Shown: in pieces, positions 23,301 through 38,300 of the stretch
How the letters are laid out: each line of letters opens with the position of its first letter
How positions within the stretch are numbered: the stretch's first letter is position 1
Origin: Cinclus cinclus
Taxonomy: Eukaryota; Chordata; Aves; Passeriformes; Cinclidae
Length of the DNA stretch: 64,000 nucleotides
Reading direction: 5' to 3'
Assembly: GCF_963662255.1 (NCBI RefSeq)
Contig: NC_085053.1
Coordinates: forward strand, 5,065,718 to 5,129,717
Translations under genes and position numbers: made by a program
Notes under the pieces: generated by a model
Database searches by the model: none
Told to the model about the DNA's origin: nothing
Seen by the model: only the letters and a program-made list of their open reading frames with translations

Positions 23301-26300
23301 GTTTACATCATTCATTCTAACTAGTTTAACCTCTGTCTTTTTAGATACCCAAATATCATTGTTTCCTCTCCAACAGATTAGAAAGTCAATTAAGAATTCA
23401 CTGATTTGCTCTGAAGTAACAATTTTTTTTTTCTTCCCATTCAAATCCTACGAAGTGACAGATTGAGTAGTAGCATTTTGTGTTTATGCAAACCTCAGGC
23501 CCAACTCTCTGCATGATTCTCAGTTTCTTTGAAGTAGGTGCATCCACTGTTTCCTCAGAGATCTGGTCTGAGTTCTCCACAGTGTTGTCTTCCTCTTCCT
23601 CTCGGGAGCGTTTAGACAATGAGGAACTGGGGGTAGCTGAAACTTCAAAGACCTCTCAGTTATTTTCAGAACAACATGTACACAAACCAGAAATCAAAAA
23701 ACTTTGGTATTTTCCTCTGAAGATCACTTTCACTTCTGCACTGAATGACAACAAACAAACAAACAGAATTGCACTGAGCTGTTTCCTAGGTCAGGAAAAC
23801 ACCAACCTCTTAGCTACAAGTCTTAAGGTCTCAGGTCTTTATTCACAACGTAACTGACCCTAAACATAAGCCTCAGGGTACAATCCAAATATTTCTTCCA
23901 ACATCTTTGCTTTGGACAAGTACACCCAAAATTTTTAACAGTACCAGCTGGAAAAAAAGAGAACCCCAACAGTTTGCAGAAATATTTTTTTGGGGAACAA
24001 ATATCCTATTTACACTGTGTAGGACAAATAGGTGTGCAACAGTGTATTATGGTGACTTGTTTTAGAGTACTTCCTAGATTTTAAATTCAAGCTTAAGTAG
24101 TTGACTCATGGCTCCTAAAATTAATCTCGCTCATGGAAACAGAGCCAGCAAGGTTTAATGCATTAAACTCCAAAGCTTATCTGATAAACACAAAAGTTTT
24201 ATTTTCTTTCTACTTCAAGGAATGCAGTGCCAATAGCATTTCAGAGGCACCATTTGTGTCGGCTCAGGAAGGAAGTCTAACTTCAAAAGTTCTTAAAAGT
24301 GCAGGAAACTAAGAGAGGGGAAAAAGGCCTGAACTGAAGTTAGGCCTGGTTGGCCAAGGGTCCAGCTGGAGCTACTTACAAGGAACTACTGAGCAAGGCA
24401 GGCCTACAAAATGACACCAACCTGTGCCAAACACGGCTGTGGAGGTGGAGGGCCTCTCTATCTGGGAGCTCTGCACCACCTCCACGATGGCAGGGGCTGG
24501 CTCCTGAGCTGCAGGCTCGATCTGAGCGTGGCTTTGTTGGGTGGGCTGCACAAAGGCAGTGGCCTGTGTCTGCTGCTGCACAGTCAGGATGGGCTGGGGC
24601 AGAGATGTCTGCACGTTGGGGCTGGTGGAGCGCACGGAGCCACTGGCGCTCCCAAACACTGGGACGTGCTCCACGGGTCCTTCCGACTGCATGGCTGGAA
24701 GACAAACAGCAGTACAGTCAGGGTCTTGTTCCTCCAGCACAGCTCACATTCTTCCTCTCAGGATGCTCTGAACAAGCACATTCAGTGTTTTACAGATGGA
24801 TTCATGTTATGCACATCTCCAGCTGAGGAACCATGAACTCTGCTGCAAGTAGAATGGTCCTGGAAGTGCAACGCTCCAAGAGATGCAGGGACAATGACAC
24901 TGTCTGAGGCCCTTCCAAACTGACTGCCACCAACATTTCTAGGTAAAGGTAGCACTTCTGAGTACTGAGGATTCTTATGCTACACAAAAAAAGCTCACCT
25001 TCCTGAGTCTCCACCTGTGTCGTTGGCATAACTGTGGCTGTGGGGGTAGTGGTGGGGTTGGTGACTGTGGCAGGAGTCACCATTGGACGGATGCTGGCTC
25101 TTGGAGTAGACTTGTTCCCAGCTATTGCAGCAGCAGTCACTTTACTGGGAGTTGACACAACAGGAGTTGGTTTAATGTTTGCTGTTGGGGGATCTGAAGT
25201 GCTGGCACTGAAAAACAGAAGATTGGTTTCATCATGGTACAGAAAGCAGATTTTAAAAATAGTGAACAAATATATTCTCATAGCCAGAAACCCTATTTTT
25301 AAAAGCTTTTTAATTTAAAAGCCTGACAACAGCATAAAGAATTGTCTTTCAAACTTTTTATAGTTGAAAGAAGAGAGACACACTATGCCATCAATAGCAT
25401 TTTATCCAGCTTAGAGAACTTACAGGTTTCTTCCATGGTAATCAAGTGGGAATCTAGTAACAGATCAAAATGTTTGTACTGCTGGCTGTGCTGGGACTTT
25501 ATTACAGTGAGTAACACATATCAAAACTGATTCACTCAATATAGAGCAACATCATCTCTTGGCTGAGACAAGAGGCAGCCAAATTTTAGGAGACATTTCT
25601 GAAAGTCTTGCTGTCTAAAGGATGCATTGATAACAGCTGAGAGGGAGTTTGTTATCCCAGGTCAGTTGTATAGCAGTATTTCCAATTTCAGAGCTTAGGC
25701 AAATGACTATTTTATGTGTTATTAGAATTATCTGTTCAGTCCATTTCTCATTCTTGCACAAGGAAGATCCTTCCCAAAACCAAAAGAGGTTAAAGTTAAC
25801 AATCAAAATTATATAACTTCAAAAACCTTGAAGTCTGAAAACATTTTTTAAAAATCTTCCATGTTTCCCAGACACCATGTTCCTGGTAGTTAAGATGAGA
25901 GTTTACAGCTTAAAAGCCCTATTGATTAGATGTAGCTGAGAAAAAAGGAGGAATGTATTATGTCAGTCAGTATCTTTGCAGCTGTTTAAGAAAAATTATG
26001 AAAAGACAGTTGTTTGCTAAAAAGAGGAGCAACTACATAATGATAAACCCAAGAAGTATCAACCACAGAAACTCTGAAAATCCTTTGAACTCACATTCCT
26101 CTTTCACCTGAAGCTGGAGTAGACTTGAGTGAGATTTGCCTCTGCTGTTCTGGGACCTATTAGGCAAAAAACCAGAAATATCATGTCACGTACACACGAA
26201 GCAGAGCAGACGACATGGAAAACACTTCAGCACTTTGCTTACAAGCCTGTGAGAGAAATGCTTGTTGGGTATTTATCTGGGCAAACTCTGTAATTATGGC

Positions 26301-29300
26301 AAATTCCCTAAACCAAATCATGCCAGCCATTACAAGACCGGAAAACAATTTGGTAACTGCTTGGGTACTTTCTGAAGCTTTGAGACATGAACCCATTAAT
26401 ACTGAATGAATGAGTAAAATACAAAAACAGAGCACAGAGCTTCTTGGCTGACTCACAGTGAATGGTTGTTGGCACCAGGAATTCTGATTAGGGCAGGAAA
26501 TTTAAGTTCTGAACCCTTACTGAAGCCAACCTGTGTGTTTCCAACAGCAGGGCACGGTGACACCCGTTTCCAGGCTGGGCAGTGGTGGCCTGGCTGCTAT
26601 CCCAGGGCTGCCTGGAAGGATTGTGTACATTTTGTACCTTGTTTGTGGACTCCGGGGGCTCATCCCGCTGCTCGTGGTGCCGCTCCTGCTGCTCCCGGAG
26701 CTCCCTCTCCAGGCGGCAGATCCGCCCCTCGTACTGGGACTTCAGGGCACTCATCCGCACCTCCAGCTCTGCCTTCTGCTCCTCCAGGGAGCTGCTCTTC
26801 TGCTTCCACTCCTCATTTTCCTTTGTGAGCTGCTCTTTTGTACCTGGTGGAACAGGAAAGGGTCCAGCTTGTCCTGTGTGCTGAATCTGCACGCTGAACA
26901 CTCGAGTGTTTTACCAGACCACTGAAGGATTCTGAAATCCTAAAAATGTTAAGCTATAAAAGGAAATCTGGGAGGCAATATGGCCATTTTTCTTTTTAAT
27001 TGCAGTTAGATGTAATAAATATAGATAAATAAAAACTTAAAAGAAGTAGTCCCAAAAGAACAAGATGTTTTCAGCAAACTCTTACACCATCATTCCTTTC
27101 AGTGATGTTTAAAAACAGAGGAGACAACGTGTTTTGCACCTGTACATTTAGGGTAGAGGAGAATTACCCAAGCTGTTAGTAGGGCAAATCTGCTCTAATC
27201 AACAGAAGGATCAAAAATGGGGGTTATCATGCTGGCTGGCCAAAAGTAAACAAAACTTTTTCTATGTCCAGTGTGCAGCTACTTATGTACTTGTACCATC
27301 CCCTGGAGGAATTACATTTTAAACTTTAGAACAATCCCTGTAGTATTTGGTCTAGAAAACATTTTTAGTAAAATATGAAGTAGGCCATATTTTTCAAGCA
27401 TCCCGTCTAAAGGTTTTTCCAAAGAAATAACTGAAAGTTTCTAAGGACAGAAAAAAAGAATTACAATACCAGCTAACTGTGCAATTTTCTGTTTGGCTGC
27501 AAGTAAGGTCTTCCTGGTTTTCTCTTCCTTCTCTGTGATCTGTTGCCTGAGCTGCTCTTCCTGTGTAGTCTTCTCTTGTAGATCTTGATGGAAACGGGCC
27601 AGTTCTGCCTGTAGCTGCATTATCTGCTCCTGGAGATTTCTAACTTCAGTTTCCTTTTCTGTTATTGTCTAGGGAGAGAGAAAGATTGCAACTGTTGACC
27701 ACAACCAACTACTTTGGCAAATATAGGGCCCAAGTTCCAAGGAGCTGGTATTAGCTGACCAGTGGATTAAGGTTAAAAGGCTTCTTATCAATAACAGTTC
27801 AGTTCTCTCTGAATGCAAGAGCTGGAGAACAGCATTCTCTTCCCCATTATTCCAGGAAATAATGTGAGACACAATAGACAAGATTTACAGCAGGAAAAAA
27901 ATCCCTCTTTCCCAAGAAAGTAGAGGCAAATTGGTAATTTCCCATATTTCTGTGACACACATTAGAAAACCCTCCCATTATTCACTGCTACACGCTTAGG
28001 ATGCAGTGGAGAACAGTACTCCAAAATTACTTACTGTTCTTACCTTTTGTAAGCTTTCAACCTGAGTCTCCAAATTCTTTGTTTTTACTTCAGCTTGACT
28101 GAGAGTGTCTTTTAGCTCTTGTACTTCCTGGGCAGAAACTTGGTCTTCTTGTGGTTCTGCCAAAGGTAGAGTTGATGCTTCAGCAACCATCTGAAAGGCA
28201 TCAAGGGGTACAAGGCTGAAGGGAACTATCTGACCACAATGTCATTACTTTCACAAGATGCTTCTGTGCACCCAGTGATTGGTTTAGAAGTTCTGGGCAA
28301 ACCCCAGGAACTCTAAGGAATGCTCCATTTCAGTTCTATCTACCTTATCATGCTGTGCTTTCAGCTCCTCATACTGAGTCTTGTACCTCCGACCAATTTT
28401 CTTGACCTGTGTTATAGTTTTCACTTTTTCCTGTATGTCAGCCATCTTAGCATCCAGTTCTTTCTGCAAATTGTCCTTTTCTGTTCTTATTTTAGTTACT
28501 TCATCCTTCAGGCTCTGAACAAGATTCTGGCTTGCAGTCAAGGATGCATTAGTTCTAAATGAAAAGAGAGGGAGATGCAAACAAGCTTCCAAACCATAGA
28601 TACATTTCAATATCCCTTATTTATGTAACATCACAGGCATTATCTGTAGTGGATTATGTTTTCTAGGATTTTGCAATACAGAATAGGAATTATTCTATAA
28701 TATATTACTTTGGAATAATTTCAGCTAATGGACAGCTAGCAAAACAACTCTCACTTTACCTTACCTGCTTGTTATCAAGCCACAGAAAGAATACCTCAAG
28801 TTTCACAGTACATGGAGACACTTAAGAAATTACACTTCCAGATACTTCTATAATTAAAACATTTTTCTTTGCACAAAACTTTTACAAATTGACCAATACC
28901 ACACCTGGCAACCTCTGCTTTAAGCCTGCCTGTTTCTTCACTCATCTGTTGGACACGCTTGGCATTTGCCTCCTTCTCAGAGAGCAGCTTTCGATACTCT
29001 TCGAGATCGGTGTCCTTCTGTTGGCTCAGTAAGTGCTGAAAGGGAAGGAAAACAGGGGCATTTCTGTAAAATATTTACACACTTACAGCCAGAAAATCTC
29101 TTTGAATTAGAGTCACTGCTTTTGCATTTTGGTATAGAATAGCCAACTCTGAAGCTGTGTGAACAATGCTTTATAATTCAAACATATTTCTTAGATTTCA
29201 TACTTTGTAAGAAAACTTAGCACTTTTTTTAGTTGTTTGACTGGTGGGCCTTTTTTTCCACATTAAGTTCTTTGCAAGGAAGCATTTCCCCACCTGAGTG

Positions 29301-32300
29301 CGGGCTTTCCAGCGTTTAACATCCTCTTCCAAGAGCTTTTTCTCTGCCTGCAGCATCCCACTCTTCTCACTGAGCTCAGCATTCGACTCTTGCAGGGGCA
29401 GGATGTCTGCCTCAAGCTTGCGTACCTAAAAAAACACAATAAGGGTAACACTCTGCATCTCAGGAGAGTGAAGGAATCCCTCAAGAAAAAGTCTTGATAG
29501 AGCTTCTTCCCTAACTCTCTGCCTTCCAGTGGCAGATGGAGGAAAAGGACAAGGACAATAGAACAGGATGATCCTACAGAGAAAAAAAAACATTTGTTCA
29601 ACTTCCCAATCTCAGATGCTCACTCTGTACTTTGGTACAGGAGAGATTACTAATGTTGAAATCCAATGCACTGGATTCCATTAAAATAAACATATCTTTC
29701 TTTTAAACTCTTAATAAAACTGTGGTCTGTTTTGTATGCATTCTTGTGCCATTTTTAATTTAATTGCTGATAATATCCTTGTTCCTGGTATACCTCGAGC
29801 CAAGGATAAACACTGACTGTCAGGTTCATCTTAATGGAACTGAACTTCAAGCTTTCCAATGCTGCAGATGGACCAATGTCTTTTAAAATTCGAAATGGAA
29901 AGTTTCCTCATTAGTGTATGAGTTCAAGGAATAATTATAATGTAAATACTGTAATTTACTGTACTTAGCAATGGTATATCCTGACATGAAACTCATGCAC
30001 TGAATACCTGAAAGGTTTATGTGAAGCTCAGTACTAACCTTTGCTTGTATCTGCTGTAGCTCTTGCTCCAGCCTCTCCTTCTCCTCCCTTAACATCTTGT
30101 TGGTTTCTATGAGTATGTTCATGGTCTCAGTTTTCTTCATTAATTCTTCATGCTGTGCAATAGTTTTTGCTGTTACCTGTGCAAAGAGTCAATTCAGTAA
30201 TTTGTTTTGCTTGCACATGCACATATACTCCACGTGGATCTGGTATAACATCACCTTGGAAAGCTATCATGGCATTCATTATCTCACATGCAAATTCCAG
30301 ACAATGGAAAGCAGGAGTTGGGGGAAAAAAGATAAATTATCTTTATTTTCCCTAATTATGAGATTTTTGGAATTGCCACTCTCTCACAAGACTCAGAACA
30401 AGATACTCCATTTGGTTACAAGCAATCTCAGTTAAAAAAACCCCAAATTCTTTCAAAAATTCATTTTTTGGCACAGGCAGCCCCAGAACAGCCCTGTACT
30501 CATTGAAGTTATAAGCATTAACCCCCCAGCCATACCTGCACCTTCTCCCTCTCAGCATTGAGGCTGTCCTGCAGCTCCTGGAGCTCCCTCTCCAAGTGCT
30601 CCACTCTCTGGCGGTACCGCAGGCTCTCCACCTGCGCCACCTCGAACCTCGTCTCTGCAATCTCCTTCTCCCGACGGATAAACCTGCAGGGAGGAGTTCA
30701 ACACCACATCACACCAGGAAAAGGTTCTCGTGTAGTACAGCCACCTCCCACCAGCAAAACAGCACTTGAATTTTTAACATTATCCTTCAAGTATAAAGTA
30801 ATACAGAGCTATTTGAGTTCAAATCTAATTTATAACCCCCAGGAGAAGGAACCCAGAGCTAAGGTTACCTAAGAATTTCCAAGATTTGTTCCTGGGATTT
30901 GCCTTCCTCACTAAGAGAAACATTTGCTGCAGCTGGGATGGCTTCTTTCATGGAAGTCACCATCTTATTGCTCATGCTCTCCAGCTGCTCATGTAACAAT
31001 CGATTTTGTTTTTCCAGATCCTCACAGCGGGATGCAAGTTTTGAAGCTTCATCCTACAACAAAATCACTGATTGTGATTTCTGTGGTTCAATTTCTGTTA
31101 ACTGAAAAAACCCACTGAAACAACAAAGCCCATCACACCTTGATCATTCTCTCTCTCTCTTCCCAGGAGGCTTTGGATTCTAAGAGCTCAGACTCTGCTT
31201 TCTGAGCAGCCTCCTCCAGCTGCTGCCTCACCGCTGCGTTCTTGGCGACTTGTTCTTTGATGGCCTGTAGTGCCTCCACATCAGCAGCATGAAGCATCAA
31301 TTCCCGCTCATATTTGTTCTGAGCTTCAGAAGCCATCATTGCCTGCACAAAACCAGAATGAATCAACTCTGTTACTCTTATTTTGTATGTTTGCTGTGTA
31401 CAAAGAGACAAAACTAAGTGACCACAAAGCAAAAAGAAAACCACTGCCCAAAACTTCTGCTATTCTCAAGCACAGGAAACATGGAAATGCCCATCTACAA
31501 CATTTGGGGTTGGATTAAATAGCCAAAAGTTTTTCATCATCCTTGACACCAATTAATGCTGCTGGAATTGTCCTCTGCAGAAAATTCCCTTTAAAAAAAA
31601 CAGTAACGAGACAATCTTACCAGCTGCTGCTAAATTACACTGCCCCACAGTCGCAAAAAATGACAATTATTTTTTGGGTTAGAAAATTACTTTCCCCATT
31701 GTCATACTGGCAGCATTTTCAGCTCCCTTCTCAGGGCATGGAGGCACCAATTCATTAAAACTAGTTAATTACATTCCCAAACAAGTCTTTTTACACACTG
31801 AGACAGAACTTGGAAACAGAAAGCTATTGCATTCAATAAGCAGCTGCTCCCAAAATAGAAAATGTGCTCTCCCAACACTTTTTCTGCCTCCAGCAGACCC
31901 TGAGTAACTAGTTTAGTTTTGGGTTCAACTGAAAGCTAACAGAAATTTAGCTGACCCTGGCTAAAATAGGCAAACACCACAAACATACTTGTTCCTGGCA
32001 GTCCCTCCTGGCCTGTTGTTCATTATTCAGAGCTGTGCTGGCTCTCTGAAGAGCTTCCTGAACTTCTGACTGCACAGCTGACAGACTTCTCTTCAGTTCT
32101 GAAAGCTGCAGTGACAGGGGAACAACAAAAACAAAGTAAGAAGAAATCCAGGACTAAGTGGCAAAGCATTTGCAGAGTACTGAACACAGTAATTCATAAG
32201 GGTTATTCATTTACTACTTAGGGATTTAAATTAGTATTAAAAGAGACAAATACTTTCTATATTTTGACATTAATACACAGAGCTCTTTCCTGGTAAAAAT

Positions 32301-35300
32301 ATAACCCTTTACTTTCAGAGTTGGGCCTGCAGTAATTCTAGTTATAGTACATTTGTTTCCTTCTGAAACCTCTCACAAAGACTGTTACTTATGTTTTCCT
32401 GCTCAAAGTTCAAGCAGAGGGTAACAGCTTTAGACACAATCCCTCTATTGAAGTGACACTGTGAATATACTGCTCATGTTTGGAGACCTCTCACAAAATC
32501 AGGTGCCCTGTGTACACTCGAAAAGACATGGTTCAGGGCACTGCTGCACCATGAAACCCAAATGAAGCTGAGGAAGCTTTGTGAAAGCCCATTCCTGGGG
32601 ACTCTTGCTGGGGGAGGTCAGTGCATACCTGTTGCTCCATGTTCTCCACAGCTTTACGCTTCTCCTCCTGCAGTTCTTGTTTTTCTTTTTCTGACTCCAT
32701 CAGTTTCTTCTCCAGCTGTGCCTGGTATTCTGAAGACTCCTTCAGACGAGCTTCAACTGTTTTACGAACTTCCTCTGTCACCTTCATTAAAATCCATCAT
32801 GAGATCCATTTTTTATCCAGTTAAATACATTATTGTGATACAAAACCGGAATTTTATTAGTAATTTAAAGCCAGAATGGGTATTCTCAGCATCTAATTTA
32901 GAACAACAACCTCGAAAATGTGGAAAATCACAAACAGCACTGAATTTTTGTTATAAAAAAAATTAAACTAAATAAAAACAAGTGATTAACTGCTTACTTG
33001 TTTTTCCTTATTGAGGGACTCCTCCAGGCTAAGAACCATGGCCCTGTATTGCTCCACATTACTGGAACTAGTCTTGAGCCTCTCTCTCAGGTCATTGACT
33101 TGTTCCTCAGCTTGTCTCAGCCGACTTACAAGATCATCCACATCTTCATTTGTACTTGGCTGACCTGCAATATTAGAACACATTAATTAACTGAAGTTTA
33201 CTTTAGTTTTAAACCCTCTGTTCTCTTAAAAACTGAATCATAAGGTAACATAATAAAAACAATTACTTTCATTAAGCTTCCCTAAATAAAACTGTTAAGC
33301 CCGCATAAAAATAAGGGCTTACAACAGGCACTGTTAACTATTTAAAACTATATAACCTAATACATTTAAGCTCCTTCAAATAAAAATAAAAGTAATCCTT
33401 TAAGAAGTTTTGCATTATTTTTCCCCTTTGTGAAAGACTGTTTGGATGTGAATTTCACATTTACAAATCATGGTGGTTATCATCTGTCTGAATATGTGAT
33501 TGCAGTAAGAAGGTGGTTTCTTATTTAGTGTACTGTTGTCCCAAATCTAATTATTATGGATGGTGAATTTTACCCTCCTGCAGATGGCAATGCTTAGCGC
33601 GAAGAGAAATTATCTGCAGAGGAAGATTTTACCTTTCCCTGGAGGCCTTTGTGAGGACTGGGACGTGAGCTGGGCCTCAGTGTTGTTCAGCTGCTGTTTC
33701 AACATGGCACTTTCCTTCTGGGCGTTCTTCAGGAGTTCCTTTGTGTTGATGTGACGGCTGGTCTCCGTCTCCAGCTGCCTCTTTAGGTCCAGGATATGCA
33801 CCTGCAGGCACAGGGTTCTTCAGTTTGCAATGATTCCCAAATGGCAGAGGCCAAGTATCATTCTACATGTCAGGTATGGAGAAGAACACGCTGCACTCTG
33901 GCAGAAGGACCTGGGGCTTTATTTTCCTCCAAACAAGTGCAGCACATTTACACTCACCTCTTGATTCTTGGTAAGGGAATGTCTTTGTTCCACCTCATTT
34001 TCCAGTTTCTTCTTCAGCTGAGATACCTCACGCTCCAGCTTTTCTATCTGATTATTGAGTCTCTGCTTTGTTTCTGTCTCAGATCTCTCGAGTATCCCCT
34101 GAGAAAAGAGCACAATGCACTTTGTTTACAACACAACTCAATGATTTTCTTCTGAATTACTGCATCACTTCATACAAAGTTGTCACAATACTTCTCCCAT
34201 CCCAAGAATAATTAAATAATAGGTAGATACAGAAATTGATTAAAAGTAGCACTTATAATGTTTGACTTAGCTTTGAAAGGTTTTATTAATAATGTTAATA
34301 CAATGAATATTATTAGAAGAAAATCTACTATTCATGCAGCCTAATGCCATGGACTAAAAAACCTCCAAAACATCTACTGGAGAAATAGAATTCAGTCACA
34401 TGATAAAATGTGCATCCTGAAGCACATTCTAAATATCACTATACATTATAATAAATTATATAAATGCATAAAAGTAAATATAACATAACAGCAAAATCAA
34501 CTACCATGGCAGGCACTGTTAAATTTTGCTATCATAAAAATTAACATTACAAGTTTTTTCCTTTCACTTTGTTTCATGTGTTTTGTGTCCATTTAGTTGT
34601 GAAAATCCTTCTCATCAACTCAGAATTTGCAGGACTTTGCCCAGGTAAATAACAGAGTACCATAATGCAGGAAAACAATCCCAAACTTGCTGAAACAAGC
34701 TGCTGAAGTATTTTATACTGTGTTGATGTGTAACCACAAAAAGTCCACATCAAGACTCAGCCCCATGAGTCTTATTTGATTTTCATGGGTATTTATTGAA
34801 AATCCTGACAGACAATCAACCTAGGCATAAGAAGAGCACCACATACCTGAATTGTTCTCAAATTGGTGAGCAGCAAGTTCTGTCCTCTTTGTTCAACCAG
34901 CAGAGAGTCACGCTGCTGAGTCAGGCGCACATCTGACATCTTCAAGATATCCTTCTCCTTCTTCAAATTTTCTGCTCTCACCTTGAAGGCAGCAAATAAT
35001 AAAAACTTTGTTGTCAATCCCAAATCCATCCATTAAACTTAGTATTATTTTAAAATCCATGTGAATTAAGCCAAGAATAGTAAGAACAGAACTATTGGAC
35101 ATTCTGCTTTCCCTGCAAACTGAAACACTTTGCAATGTTCTTACATCTCCACTCTTCACTTGGGACATTCCAGCATAATCGTAAGGAAAACTCCAGTGCT
35201 ACCTTAGAATATCCCACAGTGCCACATGTTGTTACTGACCTCTGCCACTGCCAGTTTTTCATTAGCTCCCCTCAGGTCCTGAGTCATGGTGTTAATGATC

Positions 35301-38300
35301 TGCTCCTGCTTCTGAGTGGTTGCTGTGAGTTTCTGGGTTCTCTCATGCAGGGAGGTGATTTCCCGGCGATAGCCTTCCACGTTATCCTGCAACATCTCGT
35401 ACCTTCCAGGGAACACAGCAAAGCAAGTCTGCCACACTGCACTGTCCAACTCAACAGGGCCACACACACAGCTGGGTGTTTCATGGTTTTATGCTTCAGT
35501 TTGCACATACACCACTCACTCAAATACAGCTTCTGCTCTTGATCCCACCTGCACTATTTCCTTTATGCTCTTACACAGAATAGTCAGTATCAATGTTTAA
35601 GTAAGCAAACAATATCAAGCAGCCAGGGAACACGAAAGGGAATGCTATTATGTAGCTGAATTACCGTTTGGAGGCAAATTCCAGCTGTGTGGATATCTTG
35701 GCATTTTGTGACCTCAAGTCTGTGACCTGCTCCTGAAGCTTTTCATTCTGTTCATTCAGAAGTTTGTCATTCTCTGCCTTCTCTTTTTTATAGTTCTCAA
35801 AAACTTCCTGCAACTGCAGCAAAGAACAGACACAAAAGTGCTTACCAGAAGCGAGTAAAAAGAACTAGGGACAGCTTTGTGCAGTGTCTACTGAAAAATG
35901 TACCTGCTTAAGAGCAGCCTTAGCCTCCACAGTCTCCACAGACTCACTCATGGACACTGGAGCAGGAGTTGCCATGGACTGAGGTAAATTTGGACGCTTT
36001 GGAGTAGATGTAAGACAGATCTCCTCTGGTAACATACCTGAAGCTACAGGAAGGTAAAGGGAGTTTTAAGCAACACTTCTGCTTGCCAGAGAAGATCATA
36101 CAGCCCTGCAGCCTGGGTACCTTGTAGAGGAATGATGGCCCCCGTGGTCTGGGTGAGCAGGATGCGGAACAAGTCCCGTTGGCGGATGATGGACTCCACG
36201 AGCTGCAGCTGGTGCTGCCGTGACTCCCGCAGCTGCTGCAGCTCACTGACAGCCTCATCCAGCTGGCTCTGGAGCTCAGAGATCCTGAAACAACAACAGC
36301 TGCCTTCAACATCACAGAGAGGCACATCTGGGTGTTCTAGGCCCCTTCCTTCTATAAGGATGGTGAGGGGCTAGAGTGTGTCCAGGGAAGGGACTGGAGC
36401 ACAAGGAGCAGCTGAGGGAGCTGGGAAAAGGGCTCAGCCTGAAGAAAAGGAGGCTCAGGGGGGACCTTCTGGCTCTGCACAACTCCCTGACAGGAGGGGA
36501 GAGCTGGAGGGGCTCGGGGTCTGCTCCCAGCGAATAAGGGACAGGACAAGATGAAATGGGCTCGAGCTGTGTCAGGGGAGGTTCCAGTTGGACATCAAGA
36601 ATTTTTTTCACAGAAGGAGTTGTTAAACATTGGAAGGGGCTGCCCAGGGACGTGTTGGGAGTCCCCATCCCTGGAGGTGTTCAAGGAAGGCCTGGACATG
36701 GCACTCAGTGCTCTGAGCTGGTAACATCTGGGGCATAACTTTGTCTCAATCCTGGACATCTTTCCCAAACTTAATGATTCTGTGAACCTATGACAGAATC
36801 CTGCCAATTTCTAGGAGACTGGCCTTTGGGCTGCCATCTGCAGATGAAAAAGAAAGTACATCTCTTTCCTGGACAGCAGAATTCTGTTCATGTAAATAAT
36901 TTCAAAAATTTAAGTAGCATGAATATAGTCTGGCTAAGAAGCTTTCACACAGAATTCACACCTGTGGCCCTTACAGTAGTGATTTAGATATGCACACATG
37001 CAGTTTTTTGTTTGGCTATCAGGAATAAAAACTTAGGTTTTTGAAAAACAGCTCTGTTGTGTGAAATCACTCACTAGAAGACTGATAATTATTTTTACTT
37101 CAAGTTTTGATAACAGGACCTATTATAAGACAAAAAGCTATAAAGCCATTTTAACAGAAATCTGAAGGTCCTGCAGCTTACTAAGAACTTGCCTTTATGA
37201 GTTACATAACTGTTGAACACAATTAATAACAACCAGAAGTAAAAAACTGAAAAATGCTTGAATGAATCCTTGTTACTATTTAGCACAAAGTTAATGAAGA
37301 GGTGACCTACTTAGATGATGTTGTTTCTTGCTCCTCTTTTTCTCTTGCCTCCCCCAGCTCCCGAAGAGCCACGAGGAGACGCTGATTCTGCTGCTGAAGC
37401 TCTTGGATATTTCTGTAGGAAACCAGGTGTTGAGTGATCACTTCAGAAGAGCTGCTGATGTCAGCAGAGCTCACTGCTTCATCACGGATCACGTGGTTGC
37501 CTCTGGCTTCTTCCAGTTCCATTAACAACACACAGATCTGAAAGAGAACAGTCTTCGTGTAAGGCCTGCACAGACTCTAAAGTTTGCTCTAAAAAACAAC
37601 ATATTAGGAATAAAGGACTTGGTAATTAAGGGGTTTTCCCTACAATGTGCAAACAATTATAATCAAAAAATCCTTGTAAGATAATTATATGACAGAAAAA
37701 AATAGCTTGACAAAAAGCAATAAATCACAAGTACATAAACTGTTCAGTTCTGTGAACAGACCACAGGACAATCTAACAAATCTAACAAAGAAATTACATA
37801 GATGAGTTTTCCATGTCAGATGCTTCACAATATTATCCTAAAGCAGCACCACTTCTATCCAGCTACACTTATTCCAGTTTTGAAAGTGGAACTACCACGC
37901 TGTCCTGAGGAGAAGCTTTAATGTCACCAAGGTACTTAGGACAGCCAAAGTCTCTATGACTGTGGCTGAACACAACTTCCAAGTAAACATCTGAAATGCA
38001 GCAGCACATGAATATACCAACTGCAAACAGCACATTTAACCACAGCAACGTTTCTTCTACCTGCTGGGAGAGATCCTTCACTCGCACTTCCAGTCTCTGG
38101 CTCTCCCTCTCAAAGAAGGAGGCATGTTTGTTGGCTTGGTCGGCGCTGTCCTGCAGGCGATGGATCTCCTGCAAGCACACAAACAGGAGCAAACATCATA
38201 CCTCAACTGGACACATTCCTTTCCAGAGAGGTAACAGCATGGGCAAACATGTCTGGGCAACCAAACTTCTCCTTAAAGTTACTCTCCCAAGGTTAAACTC

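Noticed and set aside
24350..24836. Plus-strand open frames of 140-160 codons opposite TPR exon 37
   Set aside because: They are antisense shadows of the TPR coding exon, which is in phase with its neighbours and matches the mammalian protein.
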